Below are positions 55,610 to 64,000 of a DNA stretch of 64,000 nt, one piece after another (the first letter of the stretch is position 1; each line of letters opens with the position of its first letter). Source of the stretch: Rhodothermales bacterium (GTDB lineage: Bacteria > Bacteroidota > Rhodothermia > Rhodothermales > VXPQ01); NCBI GenBank assembly GCA_022825385.1, contig JAJDWX010000011.1:118228-182227 (forward strand), written 5' to 3'. The notes below the pieces were generated by a model. The model searched no databases and had not been told where the DNA came from. It saw only the letters and a list, made by a program, of their open reading frames with translations. The position numbers were made by a program, and so were the translations under genes.

Positions 55610-57034
55610 TTACGTTCGCTGCCAGTGATATACGCATTTGCGAATTTCTTGCCGACCGAATCGCCCCATCTGCTGGCTGGAATTTCCCTTCCCCCTGGGC
55701 AGAGCCCAAATAGTATTGCAACGAAAACCTGACCGTTCGGCAAAATCGGAGAGGATCAGATCCACAGGAGCCTCTTCGCCATGATAACGCACATTGTCGT
55801 TGACCATGAAAACATGCCCCCCAGGCGCCACGATGCGAGCAAGTTCTGTAATGACGACCGCCATTTCCGTGAAATAATGTAGAAGCAGGCCGATAACGTT
55901 ACGATTGCCGAGCTCGTCCGCGTGTGCGCGAAGAATAGTCAAAACCTCTGCCAGCGCAGCACTGGCATCCACCATCTCAAAAACGCGGGACAACGAGTCG
56001 GACGCCCCATATATCTTTGCGAGCTCGTCCCGCTTGGATCGATTTTCGACGGTCGCAGACAGCAACGCTTGTCGGAGCGTCTTGAACGCCTGTTCATCGT
56101 ACCCCAGAAAAGCCAGTTCAAGCGCATACGTGCGGGTATAGTCATACCGATTCGCATAAGGCGGGGACGTAATGACCGTATCGAACGAGCTCTCGCCGAG
56201 ATTGCGCAATTCGGTCAAACAGGAACCCCCTATCAACTCCGGCGATGGACCGCCATACGTGCGCTTGACAACCGGAATATCCGCGATAATCTGATCCAGG
56301 CGGCGTTTCAGCGCGGAGCCGAGCGACGGCAATGGCCCCTTGTCTAGCCGGGTGCTGTTCGTTCGACCGGAACGAGGATCCCACCGAAGATACTGCCCGT
56401 CTTTCCGGGTGTAACTGACATCCTCAATAACCGTCATGCAAGCGAAGTTCAGAACCGTCGCGAGGGACGCATCGGACAATCCGGCAAGAAATGTCCGCGC
56501 TCTTGCGATGTCTTCCTCCGCTTGCTGCGAAAAAGCCCCCCGCGTGATGCGAACATGCGGGAAACGCCGCTTTTCGTCCGCTTCCCCGGATTCGATATGC
56601 CGAAGCAATCTTGCCGAAGCGTCCGTCAATGTTCCGGGGGAAAGTCCGTTAGCAACGGCAGCGATGGCGCCCGCAGCCAAGTTCCCGATCGGCATGATTT
56701 CGATACCAGTAGCGCGCTTGCCCATACGACTGGCCGTCAACGCGGTAGTCCCGATACCGGAAAAGGGGTCTAAAACACGGTCTCCGCCGCCTGTATTCAA
56801 CAGGCGTTCGACGAGCCGCGTGGAAAACCCTTCCTTGTATTTCATCCAGCGAAAACCCGGAATGCTTTTGTTGCCCTGATAAGAAACAAGGCGCCGGGTC
56901 AGGTCATAGTCGATGCGGATCCGGCTTGCAAAGCGGGCAAGCAGTTCGCTGCGCGCGGAAGTTGGCCCGCCATTCGGCGACAGGGCAGGCCGGGAAGCAG
57001 GTTTGGCCGCCAGGGGCAACGTGGTCTGAATCAC
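55610..57034 (-). CDS. Type II DNA methyltransferase (beta-class, probable N4-cytosine)
   Basis: A 474-residue methyltransferase. The SAM motif is VLDPFSGIGTTAL near residue 87 and the catalytic motif TSPPYANRYDY near residue 290. SPPY is typical of N4-cytosine enzymes, and the central insert between the motifs fits the XcyI/Cfr9I partner type. It ends one base before the endonuclease ATG, so the two are co-transcribed with the methylase first, which protects the host. The long N-terminal region before motif I may aid target recognition. Confidence 0.88.
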   Translation of the reverse strand: MIQTTLPLAAKPASRPALSPNGGPTSARSELLARFASRIRIDYDLTRRLVSYQGNKSIPGFRWMKYKEGFSTRLVERLLNTGGGDRVLDPFSGIGTTALTASRMGKRATGIEIMPIGNLAAGAIAAVANGLSPGTLTDASARLLRHIESGEADEKRRFPHVRITRGAFSQQAEEDIARARTFLAGLSDASLATVLNFACMTVIEDVSYTRKDGQYLRWDPRSGRTNSTRLDKGPLPSLGSALKRRLDQIIADIPVVKRTYGGPSPELIGGSCLTELRNLGESSFDTVITSPPYANRYDYTRTYALELAFLGYDEQAFKTLRQALLSATVENRSKRDELAKIYGASDSLSRVFEMVDASAALAEVLTILRAHADELGNRNVIGLLLHYFTEMAVVITELARIVAPGGHVFMVNDNVRYHGEEAPVDLILSDFAERSGFRCNTIWALPRGKGNSSQQMGRFGRQEIRKCVYHWQRT

Positions 57035-57128
57035 TTTTTAGACCGTTGAGGGGTGACTATGGGGTTCGGGTAAAGGTACGACAACAATGTGCATTGGTTC
57101 GCCGCATGGCATCGAAAAAACTCTTTTC

Positions 57129-59177
57129 CTACCCCTCCCTACCCCCCATCTCCTCGCTCGCCATTTCCCATTGGGCGTACGCCGTATCGAGGTCTTCCTG
57201 CATCTGTTCGTACTGGACGCGCAGCGTACGAATCAAGGCTCCGTTCCGGTACGTATCCGGGGCCGCCATCTGCTCCTGAATTTCCTGAAAGGCCCGCTCC
57301 TTTTCGGCGATTTCCCGTTCCAGGCGGTCGCAATACGCCCGCAACTGATGGATCGTCATGGCTTCGGGATCGACCGCGCCGCCCTGCTTCATGGCCCGGT
57401 GCAGACGGTTGCGTTCTTCGGCTTCCCGCCGCTTCTGCTCCTTTGAACGCGGCCCGCCGGAACCCTTTCCAGCCGTTTCGGACCGACGCTTTCGAGGCGC
57501 CTTTCCGCCCAGCCCCTTCGAAGCCTGCCCTTCCGATTCGGAACGAGCGCCTCCAAACCCCATGCGCTCCCTGTTTTCGGAATAAGCGCCAATGAACGTA
57601 CGCACCCGCCCCGCTGCGGCGTACCAGACGCGGTTGGCCACCCGGTCCAGAAAATGCCGGTCGTGGCTGATGACGACAAACGCGCCGGAATACTGGCGCA
57701 ACGCTTCTACCAGCACCGGAATCGACGCCGCGTCAAGATGGTTGGTCGGCTCGTCGAGGATCAGAAAATTGGACGGGCGGAGCAAGGTGCGGGCCAGCGC
57801 AACCCGGCTCTTTTCGCCCCCGGACAGCACCCGAACGCGCTTGAACACATCGTCCCCCGTAAACAGAAAGGCCCCCAGCACGGAGCGCAGTTCCCCATCC
57901 GTTTTGTCCCCGGCGGCCCGGCGCAGGGATTCGAGAATCGTGTCCGCCGGCTCCAGCATATCCGCCTGATGCTGGGCGAAAAAGGCGTGCTCTACGCGGT
58001 AGCCCAGCGTCCGTTCGCCCTCGAACGGCTCGGTCCCGTTGAGCATGCGCGCCAGGGTGGATTTGCCCGCCCCGTTCTTCCCGATCAGCGCGATTTTGTC
58101 CCCCCGTTCGACCGCAAGCGGCCCGGCGTTCTCGAAAACGCGAATATCGCCGTCCTCGGTGCGGTAGGTTTTGGAAAACGGGCTTAGTTCCAGTGCCACG
58201 CGCCCGGACCTCGGCGGCTCCGGGAAACGAATGCGCACGGCGGCCTCCTCCGACGGGGCAGGAGGAATGCGCTTCAGCCGTTCGAGCATTTTCACGCGGC
58301 TCTGCACCTGTTTCGCCTTGGACGCCTTGTACCGAAACCGCTCGATGAACCGTTCCGTGGCGGCGATTTCCCGTTGCTGATTCTCGTGCGCGGCTTGCTG
58401 AAGGGCGCGCCGTTCAACGCGTTCCCGGAGATAAAAACTGTAATTGCCTGCGTAAGAATGGATGCGCCCCTGGGCCAGTTCGGCGATGGTCGTCACCATC
58501 CGATCCAGAAAATACCGGTCGTGGGAAACGATGACCACGGTCCCCTCGTAGCCTTTGAGGTGGTTCTCCAGCCAGTCGATGCTTTCGATGTCGAGGTGAT
58601 TGGTCGGCTCGTCAAGCAGCAAATAGTCCGGCTGGCGGAGCAGCAGCCGGGCCAGCATCGCCCGCATCCGCCACCCCCCGGAAAAAGACTTCACCGGGCG
58701 TTCCATATCCTCGGCGGCGAACCCGAGGCCTGCAAGCACCACTTCCGCCTTCGGGCGGATCATATGGGCCTCGCGCAGGGCCAGCGCCGCATGGACGCGG
58801 TCCAGGGCATGAAGCCGCCCGGCGTACTCGGCGCCCTCGTGGCTCTGCAACCCCTCCAGTTCGGAAACGAGTTGCGCTTCCTTGGCCTGAAGGTCCCGAA
58901 TGTCCGGGAATCCTTTCAGCGCCTCGTCCAGAATAGACGCCTCGGAGTCGAGCGCCTGCACATCCTGCTCCAGATACCCGATAGATGTGCGGGCGCCCAT
59001 GGCCAACCGCCCCTCGTCCGGCTCGATATGCCCTTCTACGAGGCGGAGCATGGTGGTTTTGCCCGCGCCGTTCTTCCCGATCAGCCCAATGCGTTCCCCG
59101 ACAGGAATGCTCCACGACAACCGGTCGAAAAGCACCTGATCGGCAAAACGGAGCGATATGTCGTGGAGCTGAATCAT
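57129..59177 (-). CDS. ABC-F family ATPase (Uup/YheS-like)
   Basis: A 682-residue protein with two ABC domains and no membrane helices. Walker A: GKNGAGKTT and GKNGAGKST. Signatures: SFSGGWRMR and LSGGEKSRV. Walker B: LLLDEPTNHLD and LILDEPTNHLD. Between them is the P-site linker with the ERFRYKASKAKQVQSR pattern. A C-terminal basic stretch and coiled coil (REIAEKERAFQEIQEQM) follow, as in Uup-type members. ABC-F proteins act on ribosomes. It is a core gene dividing the restriction system from the export island. Confidence 0.92.
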   Translation of the reverse strand: MIQLHDISLRFADQVLFDRLSWSIPVGERIGLIGKNGAGKTTMLRLVEGHIEPDEGRLAMGARTSIGYLEQDVQALDSEASILDEALKGFPDIRDLQAKEAQLVSELEGLQSHEGAEYAGRLHALDRVHAALALREAHMIRPKAEVVLAGLGFAAEDMERPVKSFSGGWRMRAMLARLLLRQPDYLLLDEPTNHLDIESIDWLENHLKGYEGTVVIVSHDRYFLDRMVTTIAELAQGRIHSYAGNYSFYLRERVERRALQQAAHENQQREIAATERFIERFRYKASKAKQVQSRVKMLERLKRIPPAPSEEAAVRIRFPEPPRSGRVALELSPFSKTYRTEDGDIRVFENAGPLAVERGDKIALIGKNGAGKSTLARMLNGTEPFEGERTLGYRVEHAFFAQHQADMLEPADTILESLRRAAGDKTDGELRSVLGAFLFTGDDVFKRVRVLSGGEKSRVALARTLLRPSNFLILDEPTNHLDAASIPVLVEALRQYSGAFVVISHDRHFLDRVANRVWYAAAGRVRTFIGAYSENRERMGFGGARSESEGQASKGLGGKAPRKRRSETAGKGSGGPRSKEQKRREAEERNRLHRAMKQGGAVDPEAMTIHQLRAYCDRLEREIAEKERAFQEIQEQMAAPDTYRNGALIRTLRVQYEQMQEDLDTAYAQWEMASEEMGGREG

Positions 59178-59348
59178 GGGGGGAGAAAGGCCTATGCGGA
59201 AAAATACGAATCAGGGTGGTACCTTCTAAAAATATTTCATATACTCCTAAATCGAATGCAGGGCAATATATTACAATTTTTTTCAGTAATATTAAGCTCC
59301 ACGCATAGTAAATATGCCCCCGATGCACACAAAAATATGCAAAATGAT

Positions 59349-59359
59349 CCCCCCCCCCC
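59349..59359. repeat. C11 homopolymer at the predicted 5' end of the AraC-like frame
   Basis: Eleven C residues lie 10 bases downstream of an ATG (59337) reading MQND. With twelve C the ATG would be in frame with the AraC-like gene ending at 59809; with eleven it is not. Candidate phase-variation tract or sequencing-sensitive site. Confidence 0.6.
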
Positions 59360-59518
59360 ACAGGTCCGAATTCACGAATATTTCACAAAAAACCCCTTGA
59401 AGATACTATTGTCAAGGATGCGCTCGCGCATTTTCTAAATCACGATGCTTGCCGGGCAGAAAAGATCGATATTCTACTGGCGCTCGATTATATTCACAAA
59501 AACCTGCTCTCGGATTCC

Positions 59519-59809
59519 TTGTCCGTACAGGAAGTTATCAAGGTGGAGCGCATACGAACCCACTGCTTCTACGAACGGTTCGCAAGCGAAGTTACGCGAA
59601 ACGGGTACGCACGACGAACGCCGGGAGAGTACATAGCATGGGCGCGTACCCAGGTAGCCAGACGCATACTTGAGCAAAGGCCCTGCAATTTGACCGAACT
59701 GGCATACGCCCTTGGATTCAACTCATATCTCAGTTTTTATCGAGCTTGCCACAAGTATCTCGGCTGCAAACCGTCGGAGATATGGAAGGAAGATGACAAA
59801 AGAGGATGA
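59519..59809 (+). CDS. AraC-type helix-turn-helix regulator, 5' end uncertain
   Basis: At least 96 residues forming an AraC-family DNA-binding domain: first helix-turn-helix SLSVQEVIK...CFYERFASEV and second LTELAYALGFNSYLSFYRACHKYLGCKPSEIW. The shown start is a TTG. The homologous frame continues upstream to about 59347, reading ILLALDYIHKNLLSDSLS, but meets no start before a stop. Adding one C to the nearby C11 run joins it to ATG 59337. It may be switched by slippage or be a remnant. Confidence 0.6.
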   Translation: MSVQEVIKVERIRTHCFYERFASEVTRNGYARRTPGEYIAWARTQVARRILEQRPCNLTELAYALGFNSYLSFYRACHKYLGCKPSEIWKEDDKRG

Positions 59810-59881
59810 AAATTTTTGATATGCTTATGCTTGTAAGATTATTATAGTCTATCTAAAAATATTTGATAGTATATAATATTA

Positions 59882-60250
59882 TTAAATATATGCAATTACG
59901 ATATTATTTTTCATGATTTGCGCGAAAATACTCGAAGGTTTTTCTGTCATATAAAACGATACATTGGATTTTGTTTCCAAAATATATTTATCATTAATCA
60001 GAATCTGAAAATATACACGCTCATTATTATTCCATTTGCCTCGAATATTATGATCTGCATCTTGTGTAATATCATTGAGTTCAATTTCATAATATTTTGA
60101 TTCTTTAATATTAATTTTATCAATAATTTTCACATTTCCTTCTTGAAAAAAATCCTTAATATATGAGATTTCTGTAGCATCGACCAATATGTTTTCGGAG
60201 AAATCGTCCTGTCGAGAAAAACGATAGCGAGCTTGAGTGATTATGTTCAT
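59882..60250 (-). CDS. Hypothetical protein of the export island
   Basis: A 122-residue, AT-rich-coded protein with many Ile, Asn and Lys residues. It has no signal peptide or double-Gly leader; predicted mainly beta (KYYEIELNDITQD, RVYFQILIND). It lies 27 bases after the ABC transporter on the same strand. It could be an immunity, cargo or accessory protein of the exporter, but no motif shows this. The strong AT bias points to transfer. Confidence 0.55.
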   Translation of the reverse strand: MNIITQARYRFSRQDDFSENILVDATEISYIKDFFQEGNVKIIDKINIKESKYYEIELNDITQDADHNIRGKWNNNERVYFQILINDKYILETKSNVSFYMTEKPSSIFAQIMKNNIVIAYI

Positions 60251-60277
60251 CGATCTAGGGGGTTAGGGTAAGTTAGA

Positions 60278-61732
60278 TCAAGTAAAAGGGGAATTAGAGG
60301 GCATAAGGGCAAAATCCATAAGTGATCTGGCAAATAGATTATCGCCCAAAGCCAATGCCTCCGGTTTACCAGCTGAAGTCACTTGGCCATTTTCAAAAAT
60401 GTAAATACGATCTCCATATCGGGCAACTTGGGCACGATGAGTCACTAGGAGGACGCCAATTTCTTTTCGCATATCCCGGAGCATAGTCAGAATAAAACGT
60501 TCGGTGTCTCGATCCATCGCTGCCGTGGCTTCATCAAGCAGCAGCAATTGAGGCTTTTTATACATTGCCCGAGCCAATGCAACCAATTGTCGTTGTCCAC
60601 CCGAAATATTGACTCCTTCTTCACCAAGAAGTGTTATATAGCCCTGTGGAAATGTAGAAAAAAAGCGATCAAACCCCAGATGTTTACAAAAATTAATTAC
60701 TTCTTCCGCTTCTTCAACAATATTGCCCAAGCAGATATTTTCGATAACCGAACCATTAAAAATCTTAATCTGTTGAGGAACAACACCAATAACTTTACGC
60801 CAAGCATTTGTAGAAATTTGTTTCCAGGATACTATTCTATTGTTAAGAAAAATATCTCCATTGGTAGGTCGATAAAATCGTTGCAGAATTTGAAGCATTG
60901 TAGTTTTGCCACATCCACTTTCTCCAAGGATGGTAACTATTTCGCCACGATTCACACAAAAAGATATATTCCTGAGCAATTCAGAGCAACCTGGAAAACG
61001 AAAAGATACGGCACGGACCTCCAAGTTTTCAAAAATTTCTAACATGCATTCCTGCTTATCCAATTTTTGTTTGTACTCCGGTTGCAGAGAAGCAAATTCA
61101 TACATGCGATCAAAAGCGACTCTCGCCTCTTGCAGCCGAAGATTCGTAAGAGCCAAACTCATCGCAGCAGGGATAAGCATTCCTGACATTTGCAATACAG
61201 CTACAAGTTGCCCGATCTGCAAACGATCATCGAGTACCAACACGGCACTATATGCAAGAACAGCAACAGATAAAATGACGGAAATGCATTCCGTCCATAT
61301 ATTGAAACGAATACCAATCTTTCCCAGTCTAAATATTCGATCCTGAAAAAAATCATATATTGTCTTGGTCATATCGGAAAAGGCATGCTCCTTGTTTAAT
61401 GCCTTTATGGTTTCCATGCCTTGGATAGCATCAACATAGTTGCTTTCATTGATGGCATGCGCAGCCATAACTTCTTGTTGTCCCTTGACAATCGGACGAT
61501 GATAAAGCCAGGCAAATATTCCTATCAACGGTAAACTGAGCATGCAAATAAAGCCAATTGGTACAGAATATATGAATACGAAAATGGCCGATACTATAAG
61601 AATCAGAGCATCTATCATTACATTACCTAGAATATGAGTAACAGCACTCTGTAAGCGATTAGTATCATTCATACGGGCAATAAGATCTCCTGTTTTACGG
61701 CTGTAAAAAAATGGTTGGGGCAAGTGTACCAA
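60278..61732 (-). CDS. C-terminal part of a C39-peptidase ABC transporter (frameshifted)
   Basis: About 484 residues with the second half of the transmembrane domain (HLPQPFFYSRKTGDLIARMNDTNRLQ) and a full ABC domain: Walker A GESGCGKTT, signature NISGGQRQLVALARAM, Walker B LLLLDEATAAMD and the H-loop in VTHRAQ. It continues the protein encoded at 61669-62556 in another frame. One extra T in the T7 run at 61738-61744 would fuse the two. The apparent start is a TTG. As written it lacks the peptidase and first helices, so alone it is probably not an exporter. Confidence 0.8.
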   Translation of the reverse strand: MVHLPQPFFYSRKTGDLIARMNDTNRLQSAVTHILGNVMIDALILIVSAIFVFIYSVPIGFICMLSLPLIGIFAWLYHRPIVKGQQEVMAAHAINESNYVDAIQGMETIKALNKEHAFSDMTKTIYDFFQDRIFRLGKIGIRFNIWTECISVILSVAVLAYSAVLVLDDRLQIGQLVAVLQMSGMLIPAAMSLALTNLRLQEARVAFDRMYEFASLQPEYKQKLDKQECMLEIFENLEVRAVSFRFPGCSELLRNISFCVNRGEIVTILGESGCGKTTMLQILQRFYRPTNGDIFLNNRIVSWKQISTNAWRKVIGVVPQQIKIFNGSVIENICLGNIVEEAEEVINFCKHLGFDRFFSTFPQGYITLLGEEGVNISGGQRQLVALARAMYKKPQLLLLDEATAAMDRDTERFILTMLRDMRKEIGVLLVTHRAQVARYGDRIYIFENGQVTSAGKPEALALGDNLFARSLMDFALMPSNSPFT

Positions 61733-62556
61733 AGCATAAAAAAATCTCCGATAACTCGATTGTTAAAATCGCGACTTTGTGTAAGCAAAAATCGCCCTCT
61801 TATATATGATAGAATACTGCGAAACCATAGTAATATAGTTAACAATATGAGTCCGGCTATTAATTCTGTAATGTTTTTATCTGGAAGTATACGATCAATA
61901 AGTGTCTGAGAAAAAAGAGCTGTGGAAAGACCAAGAATTGCTATAAATATTCCAAGAAAAAAAGCAAGAGTAAGTATATGTAAATCATCTTTTAAAAGTT
62001 GATGAATCCATTTGTATTTAGCTTTCCAAATTTGTTTTTTATATATAAAATCATTAGTAACTTCAAGTAATAAAAGTGATTTTGATTCCCATATCGATTC
62101 AAGTTCTTCGGGGGTATATTCACTCACTCCACAAGATGGGTCACCAATTATAAACCGACCATTTTTATAAGCATAACAAATAATATAATGTAATAGATGT
62201 TTATCCTTTATAACATGAATAATCGCGGGCGAGGAAAAATTTTTCAAATGCTCTATATTACTTTCATAGGCTCCCGTTTTTAAATGAAATTCTTTTGCGG
62301 CCTGATACAACCCAAGAAGTGTAGTGCCTTGGCGACTGGTTCCGCTTAATTCACGTAAACGTTCCAATTCTGCCTGTCCACCATAATAACGAATAATAGA
62401 TGCTAAACAAGCAACGCCGCAATCCGATTGATCTCGCTGATGAACAAGTGTTTTCATAGCAGCTTTTTTCACCGTATGAAATTTTTTAAGTATGACCTGT
62501 TTAAAAAACGACATACTAAGATACTTTTTTCTGTATGATGAAATAAAGGATATCAT
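61669..62556 (-). CDS. N-terminal part of a C39-peptidase ABC transporter (frameshifted)
   Basis: About 295 residues. A leader, then a C39 peptidase: catalytic Cys in QSDCGVACLASI, His in LLHYIICYA, Asp in IGDPSCG. The start of the transmembrane domain follows (HILTLAFFLGIFIAILGLSTALFSQTLIDRILP). After FNNRVIGDFF the frame goes out of register and the last 20 residues are spurious. Such exporters cleave double-Gly leaders from peptides while exporting them. The ATG overlaps the thioredoxin-like gene's stop (ATGA); an inner ATG at 62457 gives the usual short start. Confidence 0.8.
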   Translation of the reverse strand: MISFISSYRKKYLSMSFFKQVILKKFHTVKKAAMKTLVHQRDQSDCGVACLASIIRYYGGQAELERLRELSGTSRQGTTLLGLYQAAKEFHLKTGAYESNIEHLKNFSSPAIIHVIKDKHLLHYIICYAYKNGRFIIGDPSCGVSEYTPEELESIWESKSLLLLEVTNDFIYKKQIWKAKYKWIHQLLKDDLHILTLAFFLGIFIAILGLSTALFSQTLIDRILPDKNITELIAGLILLTILLWFRSILSYIRGRFLLTQSRDFNNRVIGDFFMLWYTCPNHFFTAVKQEILLPV

Positions 62557-63104
62557 GGCGAACCTCTAAGAATCCTCTCAGAAATAGATTCCTGGAGTGC
62601 TTGATAAATTATATCAGCACTCGTCTCTCCTGTAAATTTTTTTATAAGTTGCCCATCTGCTCCATAGATAAAAGTGCTTGGCACAATCGAAACATCGAAT
62701 TGCCTATGAACTACGCCAAGACTATCCCAAAGAATAGTTATATTATTTTCTTGATATAATCTTTCAATTTTTTGATATTCTTGTAGCACATCAAGTGATT
62801 CGCGTGAAATCATAATAAGCGATCCAGCATTTTTAAGTTCATTGTGTTGCAGGATACTGCTTATTTCTGATTCGCAATATGGACAAATAGTGGTAAAATA
62901 TATGAAAATTACGGGATGCTTCAGCGGCAGATTATCCTTGACAAAATGATTGCCTTCAAGTGTTCTTAATTTAAAATCCGGAAGTGTTGAAATCCTCGCA
63001 GCAATGGCACGTCGAACCTTTACACCCTCATGAATACGTATACTAAGCAACGCGAGGCAAGCCAGCATAACAACCAGTGCGGCAATGGTTAGATAGCGTT
63101 TCAT
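62553..63104 (-). CDS. Thioredoxin/TlpA-like protein of the export island
   Basis: A 183-residue protein with an N-terminal signal anchor (residues 4-22) and an AhpC/TSA-thioredoxin fold facing the periplasm. The active-site pair is CPYC in TTICPYCESE; the cis-Pro region is VSIVPSTFIYG. It is coupled to the C39 transporter gene by a four-base overlap, so it may keep or form disulfides in the exported peptide. The family is common in Bacteroidota peptide-export loci. Confidence 0.8.
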   Translation of the reverse strand: MKRYLTIAALVVMLACLALLSIRIHEGVKVRRAIAARISTLPDFKLRTLEGNHFVKDNLPLKHPVIFIYFTTICPYCESEISSILQHNELKNAGSLIMISRESLDVLQEYQKIERLYQENNITILWDSLGVVHRQFDVSIVPSTFIYGADGQLIKKFTGETSADIIYQALQESISERILRGSP

Positions 63105-63110
63105 GATATT

Positions 63111-63794
63111 TTACCCGGAGTTGAACTGAAGATTAAGGAACATCACTATACAAAGTCGCAGGAGCAGGCTCATCCCGTAAGATGGCAACACAAATCGGAC
63201 GCACTCGGACAAGGAGCGATTGCTCTGAAATGCCATGACCCAGCAAAGTGATATGCAGTAAAGTAATTCGAATACATTGATTGCCTGAAGTGGAAATACT
63301 AGCCATGTTTCAATATTCACACTATTAAAAAGGCTCATCATAGATAGAATCTCTATACTTGAGTAATCTGCCAAAGTTTCGATGCCCACGAGTTTTGCCC
63401 ATAGCAAACGGATTCCTAATGCTATAACGAAAATACCCTCGCAAAGAATTGCCGCTTTGAAACATTCTTTGAAGCGAATATCATCGTATTCAGAAACCAC
63501 AGCGCCTGCCGCAACAAAAAAAGACATATAGCAAGCTTTCCCAGCAATCACGAGAGGCAAAAAAAGATAACCAATCCATACGTATCTTTCCCGTAGCGAC
63601 AGATAGAATGTAATTCTGTCTGTGGAAAGTTGCTCGGCAAAACTTCGATGATAAACTGCTTCCGTCAGCACAAACCAATCCGCAATGATTGTAAATATCA
63701 TATAAAACCCAGATACAATCAAAAATACGGGCCAGCCGTATATACGCCACTGTCTCGTATTCCAGAGAGAGGATATTGTTCTTATTGTATTCAT
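63111..63794 (-). CDS. Polytopic membrane protein of the export island
   Basis: A 227-residue protein with about five or six hydrophobic segments and little else (GWPVFLIVSGFYMIFTIIADWF, FLPLVIAGKACYMSFFVAAGAVV). The ATG at 63794 (MNTIRTISSLWN) is preferred; the upstream frame belongs to the ABC ATPase's complement. Topology resembles Yip1-type or ABC-2-like proteins, not firmly either. It lies six bases before the thioredoxin-like gene and 17 after the ABC ATPase stop, so all are one transcript. Confidence 0.65.
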   Translation of the reverse strand: MNTIRTISSLWNTRQWRIYGWPVFLIVSGFYMIFTIIADWFVLTEAVYHRSFAEQLSTDRITFYLSLRERYVWIGYLFLPLVIAGKACYMSFFVAAGAVVSEYDDIRFKECFKAAILCEGIFVIALGIRLLWAKLVGIETLADYSSIEILSMMSLFNSVNIETWLVFPLQAINVFELLYCISLCWVMAFQSNRSLSECVRFVLPSYGMSLLLRLCIVMFLNLQFNSG

Positions 63795-63811
63795 GAGCGG
63801 ATAAAATCTGA

Positions 63812-64000
63812 TTAACCGATATTGGCCGATCGGGCAAAGAATCGTTCCAGTTCCTTCAGGGTCTCGTCCGAAATCAGTTCGTCCCGCTCGATACGCCCCT
63901 GATGCAGCAGCAGAATGCGCTCGCAAGCGTCCGTAACGTGACCCAGGTCGTGGCTCGAAACCAGAATGGTCGCCTTCGTCTCCTGCGAAATATCAGCCAG
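63812..64000 (-). CDS. ABC transporter ATP-binding protein, C-terminal end only
   Basis: The last 62 residues of an ATPase, cut by the window edge. The visible part reads ATILVSSHDLGHVTDACERI, with the H-loop His and the following helix, then LLLHQGRIERDELIS, typical of short-chain ABC exporters. GC content here is high again, so the AT-rich island ends about 63.8 kb. Partner permease is perhaps the adjacent membrane protein. Confidence 0.8.
   Translation of the reverse strand: MADISQETKATILVSSHDLGHVTDACERILLLHQGRIERDELISDETLKELERFFARSANIG

Overview
The window is about 62% GC and reads as chromosome of an aerobic, respiration-focused bacterium of the Bacteroidota/Rhodothermota side, most likely a Rhodothermales relative. 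This rests on a complete alternative complex III (act) operon running into a caa3 oxidase operon as in Rhodothermus marinus, a secreted protein with a type IX secretion sorting tail, a DUF2723 membrane protein, a Bacteroidota-style YbeY active site, and weak or absent Shine-Dalgarno sequences. No rRNA, tRNA, CRISPR array or insertion sequence was seen.

Layout. (1) 1-1.4 kb: 3' part of ybeY, a coupled small gene and a cold-shock protein. (2) 1.4-9.6 kb: an aa3-type cytochrome oxidase operon (cupredoxin lipoprotein, coxA, coxC, coxD, two small membrane proteins, coxB, then the DUF2723 protein); its coxA lacks the K-channel lysine. (3) 9.7-13.8 kb: two small hypotheticals and a TonB-dependent-receptor-like outer-membrane protein. 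(4) 13.7-26.0 kb: a long co-directional redox cluster. It holds a CydA-like membrane protein without CydB, three c-type cytochromes with five c-heme sites (one fused to an ethylbenzene-dehydrogenase-type heme domain), a NirJ/AhbD-like radical SAM protein, a ferredoxin, a universal-stress/rubredoxin-like fusion, an Mrp ATPase, a zinc-ribbon protein and a CopD-like protein. Five PCP_red-like domains are spread over three of these proteins. This is the best candidate for an undescribed system. (5) 26.1-27.8 kb: a secreted lamin-tail protein and a small coiled-coil membrane protein. (6) 27.8-40.6 kb: actABCDEF, a small membrane protein, SCO, and caa3 subunits II, I, III and IV, all on the minus strand. 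(7) 40.6-40.9 kb: a 260-bp palindromic MITE-like element.

(8) 40.97-47.7 kb: glycosyltransferase fusion, accA, nadC, ROK fructokinase and a polyprenyl-phosphate sugar phosphotransferase, all plus strand. (9) 47.9-57.0 kb: a variable region with a DinG/XPD-like helicase carrying an AT-rich Asn/Lys-rich insert, an asparagine-synthase-like protein without the Cys2 nucleophile, a lipoprotein, and an XcyI-type restriction-modification pair. (10) 57.1-59.2 kb: an ABC-F ATPase. (11) 59.3-64 kb: an AT-rich peptide-export island with an AraC-type HTH frame beside a C11 tract, a frameshifted C39-peptidase ABC transporter, a thioredoxin-like protein, a membrane protein and the end of another ABC ATPase.

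How the genes work together. Quinol is probably oxidised by alternative complex III, and electrons pass through ActE and the heme domain of caa3 subunit II to oxygen. The first oxidase may draw electrons through its cupredoxin lipoprotein. The CydA-like/cytochrome c cluster looks like a third electron-transfer complex whose donor and acceptor cannot be read from the sequence. Its radical SAM, ferredoxin, rubredoxin-like and Mrp genes suggest dedicated cofactor or Fe-S maturation. All functions are inferred from motifs read by eye.
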